A stretch of DNA of 64,000 nt from Guptibacillus hwajinpoensis (GTDB taxonomy: Bacteria > Bacillota > Bacilli > Bacillales > Bacillaceae_O): contig JAENYN010000009.1 in the NCBI GenBank assembly GCA_016841765.1, positions 36,109-100,108 on the forward strand. The letters run 5' to 3'. The position numbers and the translations under genes are program-made. This document shows, piece by piece, positions 28,483 through 37,424 of the stretch. Within the stretch, counting starts at the first letter, position 1. Every line of letters begins with the position of its first letter. The notes beneath the pieces are model-generated. The model saw nothing but the letters and a program-made list of their open reading frames with translations, made no database searches and was not told the origin of the DNA.

Positions 28483-29619
28483 ATGGCCGAACAGGCTACT
28501 GGTGGTTTTCAACAGCTGTTCAAAGATTTCTTGCATGAAAACAGGCCTATCATTATCGATAACTGGCTGAATACAGCTAATTTGTCGGATCAGGATCCTT
28601 TTTATGCGGAAATCCTTTCGAATGCCTGGCAGACGATTGAACTTGTTATTTCTCATATGGAAAAATCGAATGAACGAAAAATTGTAGAACTGACACATAA
28701 AATAGCAAAGGAACGGACAGCGGCTGATGTGGATATCAATGTGTTCGTCTCTAACATTCAGGCCGGCCGGAAAGCGATTGATGAAACCATTTACGGATCC
28801 GATCTCGCAAGTGACATGAAACTGCAGGGAATGAGAGTGGTTGCCGACGTTTTCGATCTGTATACGTATCACGCGGTAAAAGAATATTCCCGCCAGAAAG
28901 ATCATGTGATTCAGAATAAAAACAGGTTTATCCAGGAAATGCATCACGACCGCCTGACTTTACTCGGACAGTTGGCCGCAAGCTTCGCCCATGAAATCCG
29001 CAATCCTCTTACAAGCATCAAAGGCTTCATTGGAATGCTGAAAGAGTCAGAATCAAAAGCAGGACAGACTGACCTTTATTTCGATATCATCGATCAGGAA
29101 ATGAAGGCGCTGGAAGAAAACGTTTCACGGTTTTTGCTGCTTTCAAGGCAAAAAGGGCTTGACGATGTCATGGAAAATGTCAATTTATCCATTCTTTTGG
29201 CAGAAATGGCTTCTTTCATGTACCCTCTCTTCGCAGATGAAAACATAGCGGTCACCACTGACATTGAGGACAACTGTATTGTTGTCGGCGTCAAGGATCA
29301 GTTGGAACAGGTTGTCCTGAATATTTTAAACAATGCAGTGGAAGCGCTGACGAAAAAAGAAAATGACCGCTGCATAACAGTGGCACTCTGTTCTTCGCCG
29401 GACGGCAACGCGGTCTTGAGCCTGTCCAATAACGGCATGCCGATACCCGGCCATCTTCTGGACAGCATTTTCGAACCGTTTATAACAACGAAAGAATTAC
29501 AGGCAGGCCTGGGACTATCCGTAAGCAAGCAAGTCGTCGAAAAGCATAATGGCCTGGTCGAAGTTACTTCAAGCCAGGGCGTGACAACCTTCATCATTAC
29601 GCTTCCGAGGGCGGACTAG
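28483..29619 (+). CDS. Soluble sensor histidine kinase with RsbRD-like N-terminus
   Basis: 378-residue cytoplasmic kinase without membrane segments. Residues about 8-150 resemble the RsbRD N-terminal sensory domain (LFKDFLHENRPIIIDNWLN, then KIAKERTAADVDINVFVSNIQAGRKAI). The dimerisation helix carries the phosphoacceptor in FAHEIRNPLTSIKGF, and the ATPase domain has the N box NILNNAVEAL and GLGLSVSKQVVEKHNG. This build resembles sporulation-type orphan kinases. Start ATG 28483 has GAAGGGAGG at good spacing; the frame opens at 28381 but the added 34 residues span a promoter-like TTATAATTC stretch. No response regulator is adjacent. Confidence 0.85.
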   Translation: MAEQATGGFQQLFKDFLHENRPIIIDNWLNTANLSDQDPFYAEILSNAWQTIELVISHMEKSNERKIVELTHKIAKERTAADVDINVFVSNIQAGRKAIDETIYGSDLASDMKLQGMRVVADVFDLYTYHAVKEYSRQKDHVIQNKNRFIQEMHHDRLTLLGQLAASFAHEIRNPLTSIKGFIGMLKESESKAGQTDLYFDIIDQEMKALEENVSRFLLLSRQKGLDDVMENVNLSILLAEMASFMYPLFADENIAVTTDIEDNCIVVGVKDQLEQVVLNILNNAVEALTKKENDRCITVALCSSPDGNAVLSLSNNGMPIPGHLLDSIFEPFITTKELQAGLGLSVSKQVVEKHNGLVEVTSSQGVTTFIITLPRAD

Positions 29620-29658
29620 CCAGAGAATAAGATTCCAGGACAGGAAGGCGGGGGAAAC

Positions 29659-30231
29659 ATGGCATTTCCACAGAAATACAAACTGGCAAGCGGCGAGATC
29701 ATCACCCTTCGGGAAGCGGAAGTGAGAGATGCGGCCGCAATAATGGAACATACATGGAAAGTGATCCGTGACAGTGAGTATATGCTTACCTCTCCTGAAG
29801 AGTTCACGATCTCTGAAACCCAGGAAAAGCAATGGATCAAAGAACATATCGATCATCCCGGTGATATCCTGCTCGTTGCTGAGGAATACGCCCGTATTAT
29901 CGGCGTTCTCAGCTTCAAAAACGGCCGCCGCAAACGGACAGCCCATACCGGTACATTCGGAATCAGCATCAAAAAACAGATGCGCGGCAAAGGAGTAGGA
30001 AAACTGATGATCCTTTCCCTGCTCGATTGGGCAGGCACACACCCGCTGATTGAAAAAGTGAGCCTTGAAGTATTTGCCACCAACGAGAATGCAATCCGCC
30101 TGTATAAAAAATTGGATTTCCATGAAGAAGGACGCAAAGTGAATCACATCAAACTCAAAAACGGCGGGTACACCGATGAACTGCTGATGTCGCGTTTTGT
30201 CAAAAACATTGACAGTTTTAAGAAAACGTAA
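29659..30231 (+). CDS. GNAT-family N-acetyltransferase
   Basis: 190-residue GCN5-related acyltransferase. The acetyl-CoA loop is visible as IKKQMRGKGVGKLMI and the C-terminal part reads LEVFATNENAIRLYKKLDFHEEGRK, typical of RimI/RimJ-like and spermidine-type acetyltransferases. Substrate cannot be named. GGCGGGGG precedes ATG 29659. 39 bp after the kinase gene. Confidence 0.88.
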   Translation: MAFPQKYKLASGEIITLREAEVRDAAAIMEHTWKVIRDSEYMLTSPEEFTISETQEKQWIKEHIDHPGDILLVAEEYARIIGVLSFKNGRRKRTAHTGTFGISIKKQMRGKGVGKLMILSLLDWAGTHPLIEKVSLEVFATNENAIRLYKKLDFHEEGRKVNHIKLKNGGYTDELLMSRFVKNIDSFKKT

Positions 30232-30287
30232 CATTTTCATATTCCTGCTGAACAACATTCCTTCTTATGATATGATGATGAACATAT

Positions 30288-30372
30288 CTTAAGTGGAGGC
30301 TCTGTTGCTGTCTTCATCTGATGTGGACGCTGCTGAATTTAGCAGCTGAAATCACTGATGGCAGAACTTAAG
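30288..30372 (+). ncRNA. Candidate structured leader RNA
   Basis: CTTAAGT (30288-30294) pairs with ACTTAAG (30366-30372), closing an 85-nt region; TCTGT/GCAGA can stack inside it after a GGAGGC bulge, and GCTGCT/AGCAGC (30329-30346) forms an apical hairpin. A TATGAT box lies just upstream. It also contains GGAGG followed by a TTG-started 14-codon frame ending TGA at 30347-30349. It matches no riboswitch class I can name; chance pairing remains possible. Confidence 0.3.
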
Positions 30373-30401
30373 CTGAAAAAGGAAGGTACGGTGATTCCGG
30401 G

Positions 30402-30947
30402 ATGCTTGTCAAGTTGGATGGCAGTTATGCGGAAGGTGTTTTTAAACTCAGCCAGAATAACAACAGAGCGGAACATCATGACTTCCGGATGGACTCGATT
30501 TATGATGTGATGGATCAAATTAAGAAAATGAATGAGGAAGAAGAAAAAGGCATGACGTACAACAGGGGCATACTGGATGAAAACGCCCGGCTTGCAGGGA
30601 TTGCCTCATTGGTTAACATTAATAGCGAAAGCCGCACCGCTGATCTTGAAGTATGGATCACCGAACACAAACGGGAAAAAAGCTTCTATGCAGCCGCCAT
30701 TGATAAAATAATGAAGTGCGCATTTGCTGATTTGCTGCTTGATGAAGTTTTTATTTCTATTCCCAGGGAGGACCAATTTGCGGTCCACACCATCGGAACA
30801 CTTGCATATGCCAAATATGAGGCAGATAGACAAAAGGCTGGCATTCCTGAAAGTCCTGCGGCAGATCGTATAGCCGGCACATTTATGGTTGTCGTTTCCA
30901 GGGAAATCTTTTTGAAGCACAGCTTATCATCTGAGGATTGTTGCTGA
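30402..30947 (+). CDS. Putative GNAT-like acetyltransferase
   Basis: 181-residue soluble protein that I recognise only loosely. The middle (ARLAGIASLVNINSESRTADLEVWITEHKREKSFYAAAIDKIMKCAF split across strands of a GNAT-like fold) resembles an acetyltransferase beta-strand and CoA-loop region, but the R/Q-x-x-G-x-G/A loop is not canonical. ATG 30402 is preceded by AAGGAAGGTACGGTG. The leader described at 30288-30372 precedes it. Unassigned function. Confidence 0.6.
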   Translation: MLVKLDGSYAEGVFKLSQNNNRAEHHDFRMDSIYDVMDQIKKMNEEEEKGMTYNRGILDENARLAGIASLVNINSESRTADLEVWITEHKREKSFYAAAIDKIMKCAFADLLLDEVFISIPREDQFAVHTIGTLAYAKYEADRQKAGIPESPAADRIAGTFMVVVSREIFLKHSLSSEDCC

Positions 30948-31130
30948 ACACGAATAAGAAATGAATAAACCAGGCGTTACCACACTGGGCAGTTCGGTTT
31001 AGGAGTACAAAGACATGATTTGTCCCCTTAATTGGACTGCTTTTTAGTGTCCCACTGGCGTAGTACCATGAAGATGCATATTCATTTTTTGGTTTGCGTA
31101 AGTGGAAGGGTTTCTTTTAGGAGAAGATTT
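30948..31130. other. Gene-free spacer before array 4
   Basis: No gene, RNA or terminator could be supported here; the interval continues into the repeat array and then to about 31620 without coding sequence. Confidence 0.5.
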
Positions 31131-31138
31131 AGATATAG

Positions 31139-31425
31139 ATAGGCACGGGAGAACGACTTTCGTGCCTATATCGGAGGGGAAGACAGCTTTATAGGCACGA
31201 GCGGACAGTTCTCGTGCCTATACTGGAAGGCAAGACAGCATTATAGGCACGGGCAGACGGTTCCCATGCCTATAATGAGTGGCAAGACAGCATTATACGC
31301 ACGGGCAGACAGCTTCCGTGCCTATAATAGAGAGCAAGACTACATTAAAGGCACGGGAAACCAGCTCCCGTGCCTTTAACTGAAAACAAGACCACTTAAT
31401 AAGCACGGGAGAGGACAAGGGCCCC
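31139..31425. repeat. Palindromic tandem array 4 (exact 52-bp period, six units)
   Basis: Cores start at 31142, 31194, 31246, 31298, 31350 and 31402. Unit form: GGCACGGG - 8-10 nt - CCCGTGCC, then TATA and GGCAAGACAGCATTA. Arms co-vary: unit 2 has GGCACGAG with CTCGTGCC, unit 5 GGCACGGG with CCCGTGCC. It has the same core as arrays 2 and 3. Confidence 0.9.
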
Positions 31426-31624
31426 AAGCCAAACCACCCACTAGTCAAAAAACAGAGTTAAATCATAGTATACTCCACAGCATTACAGACTTGACTGAAG
31501 TGAGGCTGGTTTAGGTAACGAATAGCTGTAATCTTACTCTTTTCTGATATGTGGGGTCCTTTCAGGCCAAGAATAACCCGGCTGCCCACTTCAGAGATAG
31601 AAGGTTCCTATTGATCATGGCATG

Positions 31625-31670
31625 AAAAAAGAGCATCAAATTGCTATTGCAATTCAATGCTCTTTTTGTT
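31625..31670 (-). terminator. Bidirectional terminator after CoA-disulfide reductase gene
   Basis: AAAAAGAGCAT and ATGCTCTTTTT enclose a second stem AATTGC/GCAATT; T runs lie on both strands. It lies 26 bp past the stop of the minus-strand gene. Confidence 0.85.
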
Positions 31671-31695
31671 GCTGTATTCCATCAAGGGTCAACTT

Positions 31696-33417
31696 TTATT
31701 TTTCTTCTTCTTTTTTTACAGATACAGCTACTCCGGAATCATTGACTTCGGTCTCACTATCGCCAATTCCTGTGCCGAAAACGGAAGAATATGTTTTCCA
31801 GCCGCCGTCAAGGTTCTTCACCTTGAAGCCGTGTTCGGTCAGAAGGCGAGTTGCAAGGTAACCGCGCAGGCCGACCTGGCAAGTGACATGGATGACTTCA
31901 TCTTTAGGAAGTTCCTTCAAACGATCGCGCAGCTCAGGAAGCGGGATGTTAACCGAGCCTTTGATAAAGCCGAATTTTCGCTCTGCCGGTTCACGGACAT
32001 CGACGAGGTAGCCGCCGCCGGCAACAATTTCATCAATTTCATGCCACTGGACCGTATCGGTCATTTCCTCCATCATGTTGATTGCCACATATCCGGCCAT
32101 GTTGACTGGATCTTTAGCTGATGAAAATGGAGGGGCATAGGCAAGTTCAAGGTTTGGCAGATCCTCTACAGTCAGGCCGCCTTTGATGGCAGTCGCAATG
32201 ACATCAATGCGCTTGTCAACACCATCCTGGCCGACACCCTGGGCACCGAAAATTTTGCCGTTTTCCGGATCGAAAATCAATTTAAGCGCAATTGGATAGG
32301 AGCCTGGATAGTAGCCTGCATGTGAACCAGGGTGGACATGGACAACTTTGTATTCAATGCCGTGGCGCTGGAGCAGTTTTTCGTTATTTCCAGTTGCTGC
32401 AACAGTATAATCGAAAACTTTGGCGATTGACGTGCCCATTGTGCCCTGGTATTTTTCTTCTTTTCCATAAATGTTGTTGGCGACAATCCGGCCCTGGCGG
32501 TTTGCCGGCCATGCCAGCGGAATCATTGTCGGTTTGCGGGTAATGAAATCGGTAACTTCAATCGCATCTCCGATTGCATAAATGTCCGGGTCGTTTGTCT
32601 GCAGGTAATCATTCACTTTAATGCCGCCGCGTTCCCCAACGTCAAGGCCGGCATCAACGGCAAGTTTGTTTTCCGGTCGGACGCCGATTGAGAGGATCAC
32701 CAGGTCATTTTCTACTTCCTCACCGCTGTTTAGCACGATTTTGCGGCCATAATCTTTGAATTCCTTGACGCCGTCTTCAAGGATGAGATTGACACCCTTG
32801 TCACGCATATGCTGATGAAGGATGGATGCCATTTCAAAGTCAACTGGCGCCATAATCTGGTTGGCAGCTTCGACAAGTGTCACGTCCACGCCGCGTTCAT
32901 GGAGGTTCTCGGCCATTTCTACACCGATGAATCCGCCGCCGATGACAGTCGCTTTTTCAGGTTTCGCATTATCCACGAAATCTTTGATTTTGTCCGTATC
33001 CGGGATGTTGCGCAATGTGAAGACATCTTCAGCTTTATCAAGGCCCGGAATTGGCGGGACAAGCGGCTTTGCTCCAGGTGAAAGGACAAGCTTGTCATAT
33101 GTTTCATCATAAAGTTCTCCTGTTTGCAGGTTCTTCACGACGATTGTTTTATGGTTGCGGTCTATGCTGACAACTTCACTTAAATTGCGGATGTCCAGGT
33201 TGAATTTCTTGGACATGCCTTCAACTGTCTGCACTAAAAGGGCATCACGATCTTTGATTGTCTCGCCGATATAATATGGCAAACCGCAGTTTGCGAAGGA
33301 AATGTATTCACCTTTTTCGAAAAGCACGATTTCTGATGTTTCATCAAGTCTGCGTAGTCTTGCTGCTGTCGTTGCACCGCCGGCTACTCCTCCGACGATT
33401 ACGATTTTCTTAGACAT
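31696..33417 (-). CDS. cdr: CoA-disulfide reductase with C-terminal rhodanese domain
   Basis: 573-residue FAD-dependent pyridine nucleotide-disulfide oxidoreductase. The FAD motif IVGGVAGGATTAARLRR opens the protein, the single redox Cys lies in FANCGLPYYIGE, and the NAD motif is VIGGGFIGVEMAENL. After the dimerisation domain a rhodanese-type domain (about 470-555) has a putative active Cys in VTCQVGLRG. Such fusions reduce CoA disulfide or persulfide and feed thiol redox balance in bacilli that lack glutathione. ATG 33417 follows CAGGAGG. A TACC-N6-GGTA element upstream (33506-33519) could be a persulfide-sensor operator. Confidence 0.92.
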   Translation of the reverse strand: MSKKIVIVGGVAGGATTAARLRRLDETSEIVLFEKGEYISFANCGLPYYIGETIKDRDALLVQTVEGMSKKFNLDIRNLSEVVSIDRNHKTIVVKNLQTGELYDETYDKLVLSPGAKPLVPPIPGLDKAEDVFTLRNIPDTDKIKDFVDNAKPEKATVIGGGFIGVEMAENLHERGVDVTLVEAANQIMAPVDFEMASILHQHMRDKGVNLILEDGVKEFKDYGRKIVLNSGEEVENDLVILSIGVRPENKLAVDAGLDVGERGGIKVNDYLQTNDPDIYAIGDAIEVTDFITRKPTMIPLAWPANRQGRIVANNIYGKEEKYQGTMGTSIAKVFDYTVAATGNNEKLLQRHGIEYKVVHVHPGSHAGYYPGSYPIALKLIFDPENGKIFGAQGVGQDGVDKRIDVIATAIKGGLTVEDLPNLELAYAPPFSSAKDPVNMAGYVAINMMEEMTDTVQWHEIDEIVAGGGYLVDVREPAERKFGFIKGSVNIPLPELRDRLKELPKDEVIHVTCQVGLRGYLATRLLTEHGFKVKNLDGGWKTYSSVFGTGIGDSETEVNDSGVAVSVKKEEEK

Positions 33418-33441
33418 ATGAATTCCTCCTGTGAATGTCAA

Positions 33442-33948
33442 TTCTTTAAAATTGGTTTGTTAAATTATGAACAAACTTTTTCTTTTAAAAAAGGGGATTT
33501 GTTTTTACCCCCTGAGGTATCTTAACTACATCCTCAATAATACGGGATGAGGTATGCGGAATCAATAGGTATTCATTGAACAGTTTGTGAACATTCCAAC
33601 GTGATTAAAGTGAATAAGCATTTGCATAAAAGTAATCTTTCAACAGTATACGATAGTTAGTGGAGGAAAGCTGTATACAAATAGTGAAAACTCGGTGGTT
33701 GTTGTTGGTTCCCGGGGGAGTCAGGCGGGCCGCTGTAAAAGAATAGATTAAAGGAGTTCTGGTGAATGGGGGAGAGAGGAATTGCCTATTAAACGGTGTT
33801 GTTGTCATCAATTGGGGAACGATTCCAGGAGAATCGCCCCCCTGTTAATAGAATCCGTAATGTCTTTTTCAGTGAGGTGTACACCGATAATCGCGCCCAT
33901 GGGTAGAGGGACGAATACAAGGGGGCGTACATAAGGGTCGAAAGCAAG
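33442..33948. other. Gene-free interval between cdr and yajQ
   Basis: Contains the cdr promoter region with the sequence TACCCCCTGAGGTAT at 33506-33520. No gene with a ribosome binding site was found; the in-frame run of about 46 codons after the yajQ stop is discussed among the rejected items. Confidence 0.5.
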
Positions 33949-34440
33949 TTACCGATAGTTGACGAACTGTACATCAATTGGCAGGTCGGATTCATTTATG
34001 GCGGCGATCACTTTCTGCAGATCATCGCGGCTTTTTCCGGTGACGCGGACCTGGTCGTCCTGGATTTGGCTTTTCACTTTAAGATTTGCATCTTTGATGA
34101 TTGTGTTTATTTTTTTTGCATTTTCCTTATCTATGCCCTGTACGAGTTTGGCACGCTGGCGCACGGTTCCGCCAGAAGCCGCTTCAATTTTGCCGTAATC
34201 CAGGTTTTTGACAGGCACATCACGCTTCACCAGTTTACCGATCAGAACGTCTTTGAGCTGCTCCAGCTTGAATTCATCATCTGAAACCAGCACCAGTTCC
34301 TCGTTATCCAGAGAGATGTCGCTCTTTGAACCTTTGAAATCATAACGGTTTTGGATTTCCTTTTTTGCGATATTGATTGCATTATTGACTTCCTGCAGAT
34401 CAATTTTTGATACAATATCAAATGAACTGTCTTTGGCCAT
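33949..34440 (-). CDS. yajQ: YajQ-family nucleotide-binding protein
   Basis: 163-residue soluble protein of the YajQ/UPF0234 family, reported to bind nucleotides or RNA and, in some bacteria, cyclic di-GMP. Family signature: [18 protein letters not shown] at the start, [12 protein letters not shown], and the closing [21 protein letters not shown] 34440 follows GGAGGAATAAT; upstream in-frame codons to 34593 have no ribosome site and are left out. Confidence 0.92.
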   Translation of the reverse strand: MAKDSSFDIVSKIDLQEVNNAINIAKKEIQNRYDFKGSKSDISLDNEELVLVSDDEFKLEQLKDVLIGKLVKRDVPVKNLDYGKIEAASGGTVRQRAKLVQGIDKENAKKINTIIKDANLKVKSQIQDDQVRVTGKSRDDLQKVIAAINESDLPIDVQFVNYR

Positions 34441-34687
34441 TATTATTCCTCCATTCCGTAGCTCTTTACCACTAATATCCTGTATTCCCGGAAGAAAATC
34501 AAGTTGTTTACGGAACGCACTTTTGCCTGTTGAAGAAAAAAGCCGTTCGGTTAAGCGGTGGACCATCAAGCTGCTGGATTCAGGGATCATCATCTCTGAG
34601 AATATCTGAAGGGCTGGCCGTTTTTTTCGATTCGGCTTAATGGGGCTTTAAGGAAAAGGAACGGCACAAAGGGGAGGAGGGAAAAAC

Positions 34688-35983
34688 ATGCGGATGACAC
34701 TTGGGTCTTTGCAATGGTTTGTGTTCATACTTGCCGGAAGCATTGTTGCTCCGCTTTCGATAGGCAGTGCGTTCGGCCTGCCTTTACCCGAGATTGCGGC
34801 TTTCATGCAGCGGACACTTTTTGTTCTTGGCGTGGCAGGTGTCCTGCAGGCTGCGTTCGGGCATAAGCTGCCGATCATGGAAGGGCCGGCCGGGTTATGG
34901 TGGGGTATTTTTTTGATCTATGCAGGCTTTGCGGCGACAGGAACGCTCGATTCACATGAGGCCCTGCGGCAGCTGGAAGGTGCTTTGTTCATCAGCGGTT
35001 TTTTGTTTATGTTTCTTGCTGCCTTCAAGCTTGTCAAACATATTCGCGTGCTATTCACACCGCTTGTTACAGGTACATATTTAATTTTGCTCGGCGCCCA
35101 GTTAAGCGGTTCATTCATCAAAGGGATGCTCGGCATCGGTTATGTGACAGAGGGAGTCCATGTCGGCGTCGCTGCGCTGTCGTTTCTGGTCGTCGTCATT
35201 TCGATATTGCTTTCAAAATCTTCTCATCGGCTGTTGAGCAGTTATTCCGTTTTAATTACACTCGTCATCGGCTGGCTTCTGTTTGCGGCATTTGACTTGA
35301 CTGTTGCCGTCCAGCCGGCTGATGGATGGTTATCGGTGCCTGAGATTTTTGTGTGGGGTCTCCCTTCTTTCCAGGCCGGCATGGGGGTGACTGCCATTTT
35401 GGTCGGCTTGCTCCTTTTGACAAACATGATTGCAACCGTTCAGGCTGTTGAATCGGTTATGCAGCAGCAGGGACTCCGCACGGAAACCGTCAACATGGAG
35501 AAAGCAAGCTTTATTATGGCAGTGAACCAGTGGCTTAGCGGTGTGTTTGCGGCGGTCGGCCCGGTGCCGATTTCCGGAACGGCCGGTTTCATTCAAGAAA
35601 CGAAAGTGACGGAACGGCTTCCGTTTTTTATTGGCAGCGGGCTGCTCGCCGTCATCAGTTTTTTTCCGGCCGTGACATCATTTTTTGCAGCCCTGCCGAC
35701 CCCGGTTGGATATGCAACGGTGTTTGTGCCGATTGCGAGCCTGATCGGCATCGGGCTCAAATCATATGTGTCAGTGGATCCCGGTGAGACGGATTATTTT
35801 ATTATTGCGGTTTCACTCATGATCGGTTTTGGCAGCATGTTTGTATCGTCTGCGGCTGTCAATACACTGCCCTCATTTTTGCAGACAGTGGCCAACAATG
35901 GGCTCATTCTTGGACTTGCGGTTTGTATATTGCTGGAACAGATCAGCAAATTTTCGAGCCGGAAAAACAGACATCGAGGCTGA
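34688..35983 (+). CDS. NCS2 family uracil/xanthine permease
   Basis: 431-residue membrane transporter with about 12-14 hydrophobic segments, of the nucleobase-cation symporter 2 family (UraA/PbuX/YwdJ-like). Characteristic parts are the first helix ending in GSIVAPLSIGSAFGLP, the MEGPAGLWWG loop and the motif GAVxxTxGFIQ-like stretch PVPISGTAGFIQETKVTER. Nucleobase specificity cannot be set. ATG 34688 follows GGGGAGGAGGG. A strong terminator follows at 36085-36121. Confidence 0.85.
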   Translation: MRMTLGSLQWFVFILAGSIVAPLSIGSAFGLPLPEIAAFMQRTLFVLGVAGVLQAAFGHKLPIMEGPAGLWWGIFLIYAGFAATGTLDSHEALRQLEGALFISGFLFMFLAAFKLVKHIRVLFTPLVTGTYLILLGAQLSGSFIKGMLGIGYVTEGVHVGVAALSFLVVVISILLSKSSHRLLSSYSVLITLVIGWLLFAAFDLTVAVQPADGWLSVPEIFVWGLPSFQAGMGVTAILVGLLLLTNMIATVQAVESVMQQQGLRTETVNMEKASFIMAVNQWLSGVFAAVGPVPISGTAGFIQETKVTERLPFFIGSGLLAVISFFPAVTSFFAALPTPVGYATVFVPIASLIGIGLKSYVSVDPGETDYFIIAVSLMIGFGSMFVSSAAVNTLPSFLQTVANNGLILGLAVCILLEQISKFSSRKNRHRG

Positions 35984-36084
35984 ATTTTCCGGAGATGCTA
36001 AGAAAAATTTATACATTGACCAATCAAACTCGGGGGAACCCTTCCTAGAGAGCTTTTTCTGTAGGATTTCCGCTCCGCTAAACC

Positions 36085-36122
36085 GAAAAAACGCACCTTT
36101 CCGCAGGAAGGTGCGTTTTTTC
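36085..36122. terminator. Strong bidirectional terminator
   Basis: AAAAAACGCACCTTCC and GGAAGGTGCGTTTTTT stem with a short loop, between the convergent permease gene and the 36131 minus-strand gene. Confidence 0.92.
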
Positions 36123-36130
36123 ATTGAATG

Positions 36131-36259
36131 TCAAAGATGATCTGTCTTTTTCGAAAACTGCCGCTCGCCGCGCTGCCTGTTTTCATCACGGAGTTCATTT
36201 TTCAGCTGGCGTTTTGCGTTGTTATCTTTCGCTTTTTTATCATCATCTTTTGTCGGCAT
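36131..36259 (-). CDS. Small hydrophilic protein, DUF3941-like
   Basis: A 42-residue protein, MPTKDDDKKAKDNNAKRQLK then ending ERQFSKKTDHL. The highly charged composition and the KKAKDNNAKR and QFSKKTDHL blocks recall the DUF3941 family of small Bacillus proteins. The GGAAAGGAGCC ribosome site is about 8-10 nt before the ATG at 36259, and a terminator lies directly behind the stop. Function unknown. Confidence 0.75.
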   Translation of the reverse strand: MPTKDDDKKAKDNNAKRQLKNELRDENRQRGERQFSKKTDHL

Positions 36260-36336
36260 GCATGATGGCTCCTTTCCGGTTTATGCTGTAAGCATAGGAT
36301 GCAGCAATCGGAAAGGTAGTATGTATGCGAGTTGCA

Positions 36337-37197
36337 TTATTGTGGCAGTTTATTTAAAAAGAATAACGCAATTGTGCCCGGGCCGGCATGCGAACCGATG
36401 ACGGCGCCGATGTCATGGATGAGGAAATCGGTTGTGCCGAATTTATCCTGTATCATGCTTTTCAATTCTTCAGCACGCTCCAGGCTGTCTGCATGGCTTA
36501 TGGCGACAAGCTGCTTATCCAGCCCTTCCCCTCTTTCATCCATCAATTCAGTCATACGGCTTAATACCTTTTTACTGCCGCGCAGCTTTTCAAGCGGAAC
36601 CAGTTTTCCATCCTCTACATGCAAAAGCGGCTTTATTTTTAGGAGGCTGCCGACAAATGCGCTTGTCTTGCTGACTCTTCCGCCTCTGTATAAATACTCC
36701 AAATCATCGACAGTGAATAAGTGTTCCATATGGTCCCGGTAAAAAAGGACGCGTTCTTTTATCTCATCGAGTGTCCGGCCCTCTTTTGCCATCCGTGCAG
36801 CTTCTTTTACGATAAGACCGTGCCCGAGTGAAGCTGCTTTTGAGTCGATGACTTCAAGCTTGAAATCAGGATATTGCTCTTGAACTTCATTTTTCATCAT
36901 GACAGCTGTCTGGTAGGTGCCGGATAGTTCGGATGAAAAGGCGACATAGATGCAGGGCTGTCCCTGTTCGGCATATTTTGTAAAAGCGTCCTTGAAACGG
37001 ACCGGTGAGATCTGGGATGTTTTCGGAGCGGCCCCTGCCCTCATGGCATCATACACATCAATCGGTTTAATCGTTTCCTGATCAAAATAATCTTCATTAT
37101 TCAAGTGGACAACAAGGGGCAAATACTCGATGCCTTCTTCCCTGAAGTAGGAAAGCGGCAAGTCAGTCCCGCTGTCTCCGATGATTTTAACACTCAT
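36337..37197 (-). CDS. yitS: DegV-family fatty-acid-binding protein
   Basis: 286-residue soluble protein of the DegV/FakB group, which bind a fatty acid and present it to a fatty-acid kinase. N-terminal MSVKIIGDSGTDLPLSYF and the TSQISPVRF motif are family hallmarks; the C-terminal domain ends in IGAVIGSHAGPGTIALFF with the conserved H-x-GPG. ATG 37197 with AAAGGTGA upstream. In B. subtilis the equivalent gene (yitS) is also followed by yitT. Confidence 0.9.
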   Translation of the reverse strand: MSVKIIGDSGTDLPLSYFREEGIEYLPLVVHLNNEDYFDQETIKPIDVYDAMRAGAAPKTSQISPVRFKDAFTKYAEQGQPCIYVAFSSELSGTYQTAVMMKNEVQEQYPDFKLEVIDSKAASLGHGLIVKEAARMAKEGRTLDEIKERVLFYRDHMEHLFTVDDLEYLYRGGRVSKTSAFVGSLLKIKPLLHVEDGKLVPLEKLRGSKKVLSRMTELMDERGEGLDKQLVAISHADSLERAEELKSMIQDKFGTTDFLIHDIGAVIGSHAGPGTIALFFLNKLPQ

Positions 37198-37424
37198 ACG
37201 TCTCACCTTTCTCTCGGTTTCTTCTCCCATTTTACTTCAGTTTATCCGTAAAAATTGAAAAATTCAATCCATATTCTGTTTTCAGTTAAGTGATGAAGGG
37301 AAAGTCAATCACGGTATGGGTATATATCTATCCATTGTCCTGTTGCAAATCATGGGGAAATGATACGATATAATGTGATGGAGGAGCGTGAAACTGCTCC
37401 AGCAAATAAAAAGGAGGAAGGTTT

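Noticed and set aside
31139..31425. CRISPR array with palindromic repeats
   Set aside because: Both the hairpins and the intervening bases are repeated among units; there are no unique spacers.
33804..33948. In-frame continuation of about 46 codons past the yajQ TAA stop (ends GAILLESFPN)
   Set aside because: Starts right after a TAA, not TGA, so recoding as selenocysteine does not apply; no ribosome site before its only ATG.
35829..36140. 103-codon open frame at the end of the permease gene
   Set aside because: Shadow frame crossing the strong terminator at 36085-36122.
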